Below are positions 41,256 to 51,789 of a stretch of 64,000 nucleotides of DNA, in pieces. The stretch lies in NCBI GenBank assembly GCA_022496205.1, contig WTXD01000044.1, forward strand, positions 62,001-126,000, given 5' to 3'. Numbering within the stretch: position 1 is the stretch's first letter; every line of letters starts with the position of its first letter. Origin of the DNA: Gloeopeniophorella convolvens. Its lineage: Eukaryota > Basidiomycota > Agaricomycetes > Russulales. Under the pieces are notes generated by a model, which saw only the letters and a program-made list of their open reading frames with translations, made no database searches and was not told the DNA's origin. A program made the translations under genes and the position numbers.

Positions 41256-43906
41256 ATGACCGCCCGCGGTACAGGCTCCCGCAACTCGCCCATTGTCATT
41301 GATGACGATGAAGATGATGTTCGGCTGCTCGTCCATGCCGCCACTTCAACTGTGCGTCCGATAAATCCGACATTTTTACCTCAGGGGCACGCGTTCAAAG
41401 ACGCCGTCAAAGCACAGGATCCGACTGAAGCTCCTCGGGAAGACCCCCACACACTAAAGGAAGGAATCGGCTACTCTATGCTTGTTCGCATGGGCTTTAA
41501 GCCTGGTTATGGCCTCGGCGTGAACCTTGAAGGTGATTGTCCTACCTTGCGCCTTCTCCAGGGTGGTTGATGCGCCATTCAGGTATTACGAGTCCCGTTA
41601 GGTCTTCTATCAGGCAACAAAAATCTCTGGCTGGCTTAGGCGCTCCTGATCCTCGCCCTCCTCGCGGCGGGCCATCAAAGGATTTGCAACAAAACGACAA
41701 GATCAACATGAAGAGCACGCAAGGTGCGACCTCGTTGGCTGAGCGCGCCCTTCGGCCGAGGCCCCTATCGCCCATGAACGTACCTGAACCGTCGCTTCGG
41801 AAATCACCTAAACTTCGGTCCCGTCAAGGCTCGCCCACTTGTCCGAGTCCCGCCGGGCCTCTGCGAGGTGCCCGTGTTGTTCCATCTAGTGCTCGCTTGA
41901 AGGACGGCTCCAACCTACCTCACGAAGCCCGCGCGGTGTCACGGGTTGTCCACGATACAGATTCTCTACCTATCCCGACCCAAATGCAAAGCAATCACTC
42001 GATGGTCCACCAAGTCCCCTCTTTCCCCGTTTCCATCCCATTCCTCCACCCCTTTCAAATGCCGGCCCCGTTGCCTTTGCAGGCTCCCTTTGTGCCCATG
42101 AGATCCGTCTTCTCTGGTGCACCAGCTGGTGCACATGTTCCTCAAGCCTTTGGCGTTCCCACATCTACCCCCGTCACAATGGTGACCCCTCCACCACAGG
42201 CGATATCTCCGCCGTTCAATATTTGTTTTCAACCTAGATCGAAGGGGGTTTTAGGGGTATCGCTCGACAACCCGAAGTTGAAGAAGCGTGGTTATTTTCC
42301 TCAAGAGCTTCAACCGCCTCCCGCCCCACCCTGTGCTCTTGTGATGCAACCTGTCCCCAGAAAGTGCCGCTCTCAAGATTTTGCCCGGGAATGGCTGATA
42401 CAGTTCGACTTTCAAGCCAAACGTATTGAGCTCTCGGGGGAAATGATACTGTTTGAGTTCGGAACGCCATCGCAAGCAAAGACGGTATGGGGTAGTTCCC
42501 AGATGGCGGGATCATTGCAGACAATCCGACTCTTCTGGTATCGTGGCGTAGGGCCGCCCGGTTCGCTCCCTATGGCGAAAACCGAGCCCTCTGTTCAACC
42601 TCCAAAGGGTGAAATGGAGCAGGCCATTGATGTAATCATGGCTGAGCCGGAGGCACAAGCGCAGACCCCAATTGCCACGCACGCGCCGACCAGTTCTGTC
42701 TCCGACGAAAACCCACAACTTCTGGTGACACCCTGGCCACACCGTGGTGCCTATGATCTGGGGCAACCCCCGCCACAATCATCCCCCCTAAAGACCGATA
42801 TTCACGTTCAACAAGACCCAGACGCATCAGCGATCCCACCCATCAAACCTAGCAGCTCCAGTCCACACCTCCCGATGTCCGCAGTAGCCCCATCATCCGA
42901 ACACCCCGCGTCCGTTCAGACTGATCCGAGGTCTGACGCAGTGGACATTTCTCCCCCTGAGCATTTGTTTGGAGTACCGATGGACATCAATGATGCGCAA
43001 GGTAACCCGCCCCTTCATGGGGTCTCTGGGTTTACTTGCGACGTCGGTGTTCCGTCCGCCCTCGTTTGCACATCATCTCCTCCTACCTCTTTATCCACCG
43101 TCGCCTCGTCATGTTCCAGCATCTCGCCTCCACTGCTCACCCCTCAGGGCGTTTTCGACGCGTGGGCACCGACCCTCATGTCCAAGGACCAATCGATTTT
43201 CCCTCTTCAGGGTGAGCAGCCTCACCACCCAGGTGTGGAGGTGCTCCCTGGACCGCGCATCGGCAGCGAGGCCACTTCGCCCGCCACTACCATCGAGTCT
43301 CAATCCATTCTGGTTCACCCTATGCAACAGACCGCCGATAGTGCTCTTGCGAAAGAGGCTGCGCTGCGCAGAATGGTACTTCAGAGCAAGAAGAGGAAGG
43401 TGGCTACTCCAACCGATGAAGGGCAGAAGCCCTGCAGTGCATCGCCCTCCCGCACCGTCAAGGCCGATCTGGAGGTCCTTGCTGAGAGCTTTATCGCGGA
43501 CGCCATCAATCGCCCACCTCCTTCCAAGCGGAGGCGACTCGAACCATCTGCTGAAACCAGGGCCACTTGGGAGTTTCGCCTGAGCGCCCACATAGAAAAG
43601 TCCAAAAATCTCATGGCCCAGGTTCAATCGGCTTCGTCAAAGGAGGAGAGAGCCAGGCTTTTCGCTTTATTTGAAGAGCAAAACCGGTGCGTCATTCTGC
43701 ACCAAATCCTGCCATCCGTGGTTTTTGGGTCATTGAGGTCACCCGCGCCCATCTGCAGCTTGATGGACGAAGAGAAGAAAGCCTTGTACTCAGAACCCAT
43801 GGAGGACACTGTCCCTTCGCTACCTTGGCCGGCTATGCCAGAAGCCGTGATTGTGTATATCAGCGACTCGGAAGGCGAAGAATCAGACTGCGATGAGCAG
43901 GTCTAG
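41256..43906 (+). CDS. Large G-patch protein with SUMO-interaction-like motifs, function unknown
   Basis: Two exons (41256-41532, 41583-43906; intron 50 nt) join to 2601 nt, 866 aa. Residues ~75-110 form a G-patch-like segment, GIGYSMLVRMGFKPGYGLGV then a GITSPV junction across the intron; G-patches bind and activate DEAH helicases or RNA. At residues ~11-20 is SPIVIDDDEDD and near the C-terminus AVIVYISDSEGEESD, both of the hydrophobic-acidic type that binds SUMO. The centre is Pro/Ser-rich and disordered, with an RRM-like patch (REWLIQFDFQAKRIELSGEM…IRLFWYRG) near 290-345. Basic runs KKRKV and SKRRRLE look like nuclear signals. The C-terminal ~90 residues include a charged helix. I cannot name an orthologue; a nuclear RNA-processing or chromatin role is inference. 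Confidence 0.8.
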
Positions 43907-44796
43907 AGGTAAGCTGTTTTGTTATTCTCACGTAGGCCGCAAGACCCCGGATGTCCGTTCCCGAACCCGAAGCGATTGTGTCTTTTGCATCCGACACAAT
44001 CGTTCATTTGCATATCAGGCAGATGACCGCATTCTTGTACCCAGGTATCTGCTTCTTTTTGTTCCTCGTCATCCGGCGCTGCTCATCGAAGGCTCGTGCC
44101 GTCCGTGATCAGTTCCAATTCACGTTTTGTATTCATAGCCACTACCCCCACACCCACTTACACACCGGTTGATCATCGCCTGCTACATACCATGAATCTC
44201 TCTCCCGGTTTAACATCCTACACATCTTATTATTATAGTCACGCATCGCCCGATCTATCATATTAAATATCCTTAAATGCATGTAGCTTCTATAAGCCCA
44301 CCGTCTTCTGCGTGATGTGTGAATGAGCAACACTTCGAATTGTCGGGCTGAAAAGCTCTAGCTCGCCCAGGCTCAGACATGAGCCGGTGCCACATGGCGC
44401 AGATCCTCGGCCTCAGGCCTCAGTTTGCATTGCGTATCCTAGGACGTCATAAAGTGCGGTTCAGCAACCTTCAAGCGCGTGAAGATGTGGTTAAGTCCGG
44501 TGTTGCAAAGGAAACAAAGATGCGCATCCCCATCGCCTATAGACTATCAAGGTGCGTCGTAGCCAGTGGGTTATTCACCAATCCGATACAGCGATATACT
44601 GTGGTGCAACACCTCTAGTGCCAAACGTTGGACGCTGGACGTTGGTGGTCCACTTCGTTTGGTGCTCCCGACTGGTCCGCCAACGAGAAATGGGTAGATA
44701 GAACGCCGATGAAAATGCGACAGATCGTTGGAGAAGGTCCTGTGTGCAATGCCCGAGTCGAAAGTAAATAGCCCCAGCCTCAGAGCCCTCCGCCGC
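43907..44796. other. Intergenic, 890 bp between convergent genes
   Basis: 3' space of the G-patch gene (+) and the sorting nexin (-). AT-rich stretches lie at 44200-44290. An imperfect tandem GTTGGACGCTGGACGTTGGTGG sits at about 44626-44648. No gene recognised. Confidence 0.55.
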
Positions 44797-47516
44797 CTAC
44801 CAGAACCGCCCAAACACGCTCCCGCGCCCCGTGACCGCGCCCGTCAGCAGCCCAACGCCGTCCTGGATCGCCTGGCTGACGGGCCTCATCGGCGCCGAGT
44901 CGAACACGTGCGGGCACGGCTGCGGGAGCGGCTCGGGGCTCAGGCGCGGGCGCTCGAGCTCGCGCTCGTACATCGACGGCTGCGCCGCGGTTTCCGCGAG
45001 GCGCTGGTGCAGCGGCGGCTCGAAGGTGCGCCGCGCGCCGCGCAGGCGGCTTAGGACCTGCTCGTAGAATTCGATCTCGCCGTCGAGGTGCTCCTTGGCG
45101 AGCGCGGTGAAGTCGTCGACCTTCTGCGCGTGGTAGGTCTCCATCTCGGCCATGGTCGTGTTCAGCACCGTTTCGCAGCGCGCCGCCAGATCCTCATTGG
45201 GCTGTAGGGCGTGGTAAGAGTTGGATTTCCGAGAGAAAGCCATTCGGGCTCACTGCTGATCCATCGGCTGCTTCTTTATATCGTGATAGTGCGTTCCGAT
45301 GAGTGTCTACGACGGGCTACGCAGTGTCAGCAATCAATGGGAACGACGAAGGGTAAAGAGATCATACTGCATAGACATGAGATGGATGTGCCACAGTCTT
45401 TAGAGCCTCATGCGTTGCCAGCTGTGTCCTGCGCGCCTGAGGTCACATTAGGAATGGCTGAAGGCACTGACGAAAACTGCTCCATACATGATCATCGTAC
45501 AAGTCTGCGACGTTCTGCAGCGTCTCACTCGTCTTCTGAAGCGCTTTCGTGAGCTTCAAGCAATCTTGGAAGCATCAGCTTGAGAAACCTGCTAGCCAAG
45601 GGCACAGAAACGTACCTTCGCAGTTCTCGCGCCAGCACCAAGCCCCTTGCTCGTTCACGTAACCTTTCGCTTTCTTCTTTGGTTTGCGTTCGAAATTCGT
45701 GATCAACTCCTCGGGCTCTGGTAGGTCATCTGGCTCCTCTTCCCGGATGGTGACTCCAGCGCTGGGGATCGTTGCAATTGGCTTCGTGGTGATAAGAGAA
45801 AGAAGTGAGTACGAAAGCAACCTCTCAGCCTTAGACATCTCTATAGATCTTATCAATATACATCCAAGAACCGAAGTCAGCCCGCGGCTTACCTAGTCGA
45901 GCCTGCCGTGTCTGCACGAAGACATTGCGTAAACCCTGGACACCGGTGTCTATTGCCCTCGTGTGAACGTCGAAGCGGTCGACGGCCTCTGTGGCTTCCT
46001 CTGGGTCGAAGTTGAAATCAGGATGGAAAACGTTCGCGTAAAACGTAGGACCAGCAGGTGGAAGGCCGAGGTGCTTCGGGAGTTGGCGTTTCCATTCCTT
46101 GGGTGGAGTCAACAGCCTGCCAGAATACACCGGACACCAGACTGTCCTTACCTGCTCGCTCTCACAACTCAGGAAGAATGTCAGAATCTCCGCGTATCGC
46201 GCGACTGGATGCTTGACAATTCTTGAGAGGTACCTCTCGAGGTCTCCACGACGCGCCTCCACAAAGTCATCGTTGAAGCGTCCCGTATATTGCTTATCCG
46301 GAAGCGGAGGCAGCGCGATTCCAGGAAGACGACGCGTCAAGGCGGTGTGCAGTACAGCGAAGTGGGAAAATCGGCGATGGACTGTGATGCGTGAAGTATT
46401 GGGAGAGGAGTTGACCGAATCAGCTGATTCTGTATCGGAGGCGTCCTCGGGGGTGGGTATACGAAACAGCGAAGACACGCTGAATACGGTATAGGCACCA
46501 GATAACGTTGACATGCGTTTCGAAGGTGAGTGAACGAGCACCCTGAACGGAGGAACCTTCTGCCTCCAAGACGGACCTGCATCGACATAATGCTTATCCG
46601 CCTCACTTGGTCGCGTGGCCACCTTCTCCTTGGTCCCGGCATGAGCAGCACGAGCCCCATGTGGCGGGCCGTCCTCGTCGTCACTGCCTTCAAACACATG
46701 TTTGATTGACGGCGGTGGTACGTCTGCCTTGGACGCGTTGCCACCGTTGAGGACATAAACCTCCGCGCCGCTAGTAACGAAGCTAGAGAAACGATTGAGG
46801 CTCCTGCCTCCGAGAAACGTCTGGCGGAAGTTTGGAAGGGCGGCCATCATGCGCTCGCCAGTGGTTTGGGCGACGATGGGCTGCGCAGGGGGGAGTGGGG
46901 AAGATATGCGACTCGGCGAAGCACGTGGTGTCAGCGAGGCGGCGGAAGCGTCGCGCCTGGTTGCACTGAGATGGCGTGCATGCAACGTGGTGCCCGCCTG
47001 GGGAGCCGAGATGAAGTTAACGGTGAACTAGGGAAAGGGTGCACGTCGTGGTCAAGGCGGGTGTGGCTGGTAGAGGGAAAAATCATTCACAGTGTAGTAA
47101 GACTGGGGCAGCAACCCCACAGAGCCTGAGCGGGTCCTCACCAGGCTCCATCCATCGCCGACCTCCTCCCGGATGACAGTGACCTCGTCGCCCGCTTTCA
47201 CGTCCAGCTCCCTGAACTCCACTTTGCCTGTGAATGCAAAAAGTACACGTGCTCCGCGTCCGTCAACTTCAGTGTCGAAATCATCTTCGTCTTCGTCATC
47301 CGAGAGAGAATGTGACTTGAAAGCGTCAGATCCCAGACGTCCCGCCCACGCGTTGGAGGCGTTGATACCTGCGTCAAAGTCGAGTGGGGGTGAAGAACCT
47401 GAGATGTCACGCTTTGCTTGAGCAGCTTGGCCCTGGGCTTGCGCAAAAGATAGAAAATCTCTTGTTACGGCAGGAGGCGTCAAGGGCAAATTGGACTCCG
47501 GTGTCTCCTGCTCCAT
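44797..47516 (-). CDS. SH3-PX-BAR sorting nexin (SNX9/SNX18 type)
   Basis: Membrane-remodelling adaptor of endocytosis/endosomes: PX binds phosphoinositides, BAR bends membranes, SH3 recruits dynamin- or actin-type partners. Eight exons in gene order (47516-47091, 47027-46152, 46097-45893, 45840-45616, 45564-45488, 45436-45368, 45316-45254, 45201-44797) join to 2346 nt, 781 aa. SH3 ~88-142 (RVLFAFTGKVEFRELDVKAG, VGLLPQSYYT). PX ~285-434 (RRFSHFAVLHTALTRRLPG, the phosphoinositide-binding ERYLSRIVKHPVARYAEIL). A BAR-type helical region runs to the end (LKLTKALQKTSETLQNVADL, EIEFYEQVLSRLRGARRTF). The 54-nt intron 46098-46151 is stop-free and in frame; removal joins CESEQ to EWKRQ as the family expects. 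A further ATG lies 7 codons upstream (47537). Confidence 0.87.
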
Positions 47517-47779
47517 TAGATCGCCGCTGATGAGCAATGTCGACGCGTCGATGTGTTCAGAGAGCCCGCAGATGGCGGTGTGATGTCAGTCCGGTGCTCC
47601 CAGGTGCAAACATAGAGACCTTAGGCCGGAGGGCGGCCGTGTCAAAGCTCTGCCAGTGCACCCACTGATCCCGAAACGGTCACATCCTCTCTCGTCGCAA
47701 TCACGTGGGAGCCACCGCCATTCCCTGTTCGCGATCCCATGTTTTACCCAACCCATTCACTGCGCTTGAGTGCGCCTCC

Positions 47780-49519
47780 ATGAGCGACATAAATGATGGT
47801 GAGTTCCCGAGACCCCGTAATGCGCACAGCTTGAGCATATGCTAGACGCTGCCAACCGTAAAAGCGTGCTACAGCCAGTCATCTTACCGTCCGGCTTGGC
47901 CATACCAAACCGTCTCGTGAAAGCCGCGATGTACGAGCACATGGCGTCTCTCTTTGGCGGCCTGCCGAACTCTGACCACATAGCCCTCTATTCGCTCTGG
48001 TCCAAAGGCCGTTGGGGCATGCTCGTCACAGGGAATGTACAAGTCTCTGGCGACCACTTAACCCTGGGGAAGGATATGTTCGTTCCGAAAGTAGTCTCTC
48101 CACAGACTGTACAAGCTTTCAAGAGCCTCTCTGATGCAATGCGTCCAAGCTCCGAGCATGGCCAGAACACATTCGCACCTCGCACTCTCGTCATCATGCA
48201 GCTATCTCATGCAGGGCGGCAGTCTCCCATCATCCTCGGCGGCCGGCTCCCTTTTGTCCCAGCTCTCGCGCCGAGCGCAATCGGACTTGGTCGTGACGAA
48301 GCCAGTTCTGCTCGGCTGGGCTGGTTCGCCAAGCTTGTCTACAAAATTGGATTCCCGATTCCCCGCGCTGCGATTCTGCAGGATGTTGACAACGTTGTTG
48401 ACCGGTTTGTGACTGGCGCGAAGTTGGCCCATGATGCGGGGTTTGACGGGATTGAGCTCCATGCATCCCATGGGTGTGAGTGCCAGTTTGTAGTACCCGT
48501 GTCGCGCAGAGAATGACGACTGTGCAGATTTGCTTGCACAATTCATCTCACCCAAGGTAGTATCGACGTTGTACGCTCCTTCGCTCACGCTTACCTTGGC
48601 GTCAGAGCAACGCTCGAATTGACGCGTATGGTACCCAAGCACCATTGCACCTCCTGCGGCGTGTCGTGACTGCCATACGCGAGGATGTACCTAGACCTTT
48701 CACAATTGGAGTCAAACTCAACTCTTCTGACTATGTTGGCTCGGGTTCGATACACAACCCAAAGGTCGAAGAAGAAGCGGAGGCTAGGGCGCTCGCGCAT
48801 GTTGTTGAGGTTGCGAGTTGGGATATGATAGATTTCATCGAAATCAGCGGAGGCGACTACGAAAACCCCCGTACGTCCAGCGATCTTTTGTCCACGACTG
48901 CCCATTTCTGACTTTGTGCACAGAGTTCATGACCACGACTCGCCAGGCCTTCTTCTCTCGTTTTGCGCGAAAGGCACGCGCAGCCATACGCGTTTTGCCG
49001 CCCCCGTCCTCTTCACCGCCGCCTCTAGTTCTCCTCACTGGCGGTATGAGGTCGCCTTCCATTTTCGAGAACGCGCTATCACAGGGGCACGCAGATATCA
49101 TCGGGATAGGTCGAGGGAGCGTGCTTATCCCCAACTTACCTCTACTTCTCGAGGCGACTTCTCTCCGCAAGGTGGAGGATCCAGACAGACAAGACGGCGC
49201 AAGCGTGGCTCGGGACTTCGAAACTCAAGAACCGACATTGTCCTATTCAGATACACCATTCATTCGTGCTGCTACGTACATCCTCCGCACATTCGGCATC
49301 CTCCCACTTCCGACATTGATAGGGGCTGGTGTTAGCATGGCTTGGTATATCGTAATGATGTCCAGGATATCCAAAGGCAAACGATTAGATCACCAGGTGG
49401 GGGGCATTCGAGCTATCTTGACTATGTGGCTCCCTGAACTTCGAGTACTGGTGGCCTTGCTCTGTTGCTGTGTATCCTACTTCTTGGGGTCCACTCTGTG
49501 GCCCGCCGGTGCTAGCTAA
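47780..49519 (+). CDS. Old yellow enzyme-family NADH:flavin oxidoreductase with C-terminal membrane anchor
   Basis: FMN-dependent oxidoreductase of the bacterial-type OYE/NADH oxidase branch; reduces activated C=C bonds, natural substrate unknown. Five exons (47780-47798, 47846-48475, 48528-48556, 48606-48870, 48924-49519) join to 1539 nt, 512 aa. The short first exon (MSDIND) replaces the ATG at 47839, which falls in the intron. TIM-barrel motifs: SGLAIPNRLVKAAMYEHMA, GMLVTGNVQV, the flavin/substrate motif MQLSHAGRQSP, GFDGIELHASHGYLLAQFIS, IGVKLNSSDY, ISGGDYENPQFMT, and GHADIIGIGRGSVL. After the barrel come two hydrophobic spans (TLIGAGVSMAWYIVMM and LVALLCCCVSYFLGSTLW), unusual for this mainly soluble family. 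The usual D-E-Y-G-G-S element after the catalytic helix is altered (RIDAYGTQAPLH), so substrate pocket or activity may differ. Confidence 0.87.
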
Positions 49520-49851
49520 TGGCAGTATCGTGATATACTAGTATACTCTAGATTTAGATGATGGTGACATACTCTCTGTTCGGCCCGAAGAGCCATACAA
49601 TCACTCACAACCTCGGTAGAACTCTGAATTCATCTGGTCGCTTGACTCTCATGCAGAGTCTGCACACTAATATCAAACGTACAGTACAATTTTATGTATT
49701 GTTGATCTTCTAGTTCTGGGTATCGTACATATGAGACAGGGAACTGAGCAGCTCTACGGAGGCTGAAGTTGATATCGTACTCCTAGGTGGCAACGGAGAC
49801 TTCTCTGCGCTCCTCACGCTGACAGCTTGAGGTCCGCGGCAAGCCGTCTCT
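49520..49851. other. Intergenic, 330 bp between convergent genes
   Basis: 3' space of the OYE-family gene (+) and the aldo/keto reductase (-). AT-rich; nothing recognised. Confidence 0.6.
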
Positions 49852-51251
49852 TTAGCAGTCAGGGAAACCAAGGCTTCCCCAGCCAGTCCAGCCAGGAGTG
49901 CATGCACGGAAGTGCGCGATCTTATCAATCTCCTTGAGCTGCAAGATTTCCTCCTCGGTCAGATCGACGACCTTCAAGTTGGCTAGTTGGTGTCGGTGAG
50001 TGTGCAGTTAAGTGAGCCAGGCGATCACTTACCGATGATGCGCTCGCGAGTGACAGACTTGGGCAGGACTTCCCGATCAACCCGTCAGTCCACATAAAAC
50101 GAAGCGAGCAAGTAGGGAGCGCGTACCATTCACGTTGGGGGTGTTGACCTGGAAAGAAACCAGGATGTTGGCAGGGGTGACGCCGTACTTTTCAGCAAGG
50201 CGCAAGACGGCCGCATTCTTCAGGAGAGGAGAGTTGTCCGAGCCGAGGGGAGAGTAGGCCGTGAGGATGATCCCAGCCTTCTGGCACGCAGCGAGGATGT
50301 CGTCCTGTAGGCACGACCTAGAGATACGCATGACGTGAGCCCGCTGCACCTTAGTAACTACCTCGGGTATCGCGACGTACGGATGGCGTTCGACCTGGTT
50401 CACTGCGGGGACGACGGTGGCAATCTTGAGGAGATCCTCGAGGAACGCAGCCGAGACGTTCGAGACACCTTCAAAGTTACAGCACAACAATGAGCTGAAG
50501 GTAGTATCCGGACAGGCTAAAGTACCCACCGATAGCTTTGACCTTCTCAGGGTGCTCGGTGTAGACCTTCTCCAATGACTTCCACGTGTCAAGCCAGCTC
50601 ACGGACTTGTCCGCCTTGAAGTCTTTGGTCATCGGCGCTGGCCAGTGCATAAGGTCTGCATCGGAGCTCAGCTGCTTTCCTGACATTGTGAAAAAGGCGA
50701 CACACAGAGGTCGACATAGTCAGTGCCGAGCTGTTCCAAGGAGTTATTGAGGGCGCCCTCAACATCGAGGTGGTCGATATTGTTGAGCTTGGTGGTAAGG
50801 AAGATCTCGGAGCGCGGCACGCCGGAGGCCTTGATGCCAAGACCGACCTCCTTTTCATTGGCTGAATGACTTGTCAGTATCGCGAAGAATACCCTTACGG
50901 GCTTATGACGAACCGTACGCAGCAGCAGTGTCGATATGCTTGTAGCCGTTCCTGAGAGCAGTCTCGACGGCGTGCTCGACTTCCCCAGGCTGCGACTTCC
51001 AGGTACCTGCGCGATGCAGAGCAGAACTGTCAACCAACGTTTCCAGACGGACCCCATGGATATTTACCGAGGCCAATAAGAGGCATGATAGCCCCGGTGT
51101 TGAGCTTGGTTTCAGTCTGAATCGGCATTTTCTTCAGAGCAGACAAGGGGCGCAGGTATGGTGCAAGAGATAATGGCGGCCGTGAAAGGCTAGGACGGTG
51201 TAAAACCGAGGGATGCCTTAGTACGGGTCTTATATACCTGGTCGCGAACAT
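49852..51251 (-). CDS. Aldo/keto reductase, possibly with a mitochondrial presequence
   Basis: NADPH-dependent reductase of aldehydes/ketones, (beta/alpha)8 barrel. Eight exons in gene order (51251-51068, 51006-50914, 50861-50706, 50655-50530, 50468-50362, 50304-50127, 50068-50033, 49982-49852) join to 1011 nt, 336 aa. The catalytic tetrad is visible: Asp and Tyr in [14 protein letters not shown], Lys in TTKLNN, His in LMHWP. Other motifs: [12 protein letters not shown] and [10 protein letters not shown] (NADPH-binding). The first 41 residues are Arg/Ser/Pro-rich without acids and look like a presequence; an internal ATG at 51128 (MPIQTETK) would give a 295-aa cytosolic form of the normal family length. 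Intron 50305-50361 is 57 nt, in frame and stop-free. Substrate is not predictable from sequence. Confidence 0.9.
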
Positions 51252-51789
51252 TTTTCTCGGTGTTGGTAACTCATCAACCGTCTGTAGATATCATCCGATC
51301 GACATCGATGTTAGTCGCCCGCATCCAGAGTGTGCATAATAATACATCGATACGGGATGCGGGGCAGCGGCTAGCCCCCGTTCCGTCCAGCGAGAAAGAA
51401 CGACCATATATTGACCGAGTAACCTTCTTCGTGGGGCCATCCATGCGACAATGTGCACGAGGAATAGTGTAGAGCCTTCGAGACTATCAGCAACTCCGCT
51501 CACAAATCTACTTGCTAATACTTTTAAGTTTTCCGAGGATCCGCCGCCCCGAAATGAGCCTCGGGCGGCAAGATTAGATACACCACTGTTTATCAGCGCC
51601 AGCACCGTGGTCCACGCTGGCCTTGCAGAGCACAGTGGAAATGAGCTCAGGATCGTAGAAATATATTGAGGTTAGAGGATGGAATGCCAAGCGCATAGGT
51701 CGAGTAGCAAGAGGAATAACTATCTCCGTGGGAGTCTAACATGAGTGTACCTCAGGATATTTGCAGAAACAACGTGACAGGTTGGATGC
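51252..51789. other. Intergenic, 540 bp
   Basis: Between the GMC gene 3' end and the aldo/keto reductase 5' end, both on the minus strand, so it serves as promoter of the latter. No gene recognised. Confidence 0.55.

Noticed and set aside
44797..45243. Separate 148-aa gene starting MAFSRKSNSYH
   Set aside because: Its first codons are intron; the rest is the last exon of the SH3-PX-BAR gene, continuing its BAR helix in frame.
47839..47845. ATG at 47839 as start of the OYE-family protein
   Set aside because: It lies inside a good 47-nt intron; the exon at 47780-47798 (MSDIND) joins in frame and is the better start.
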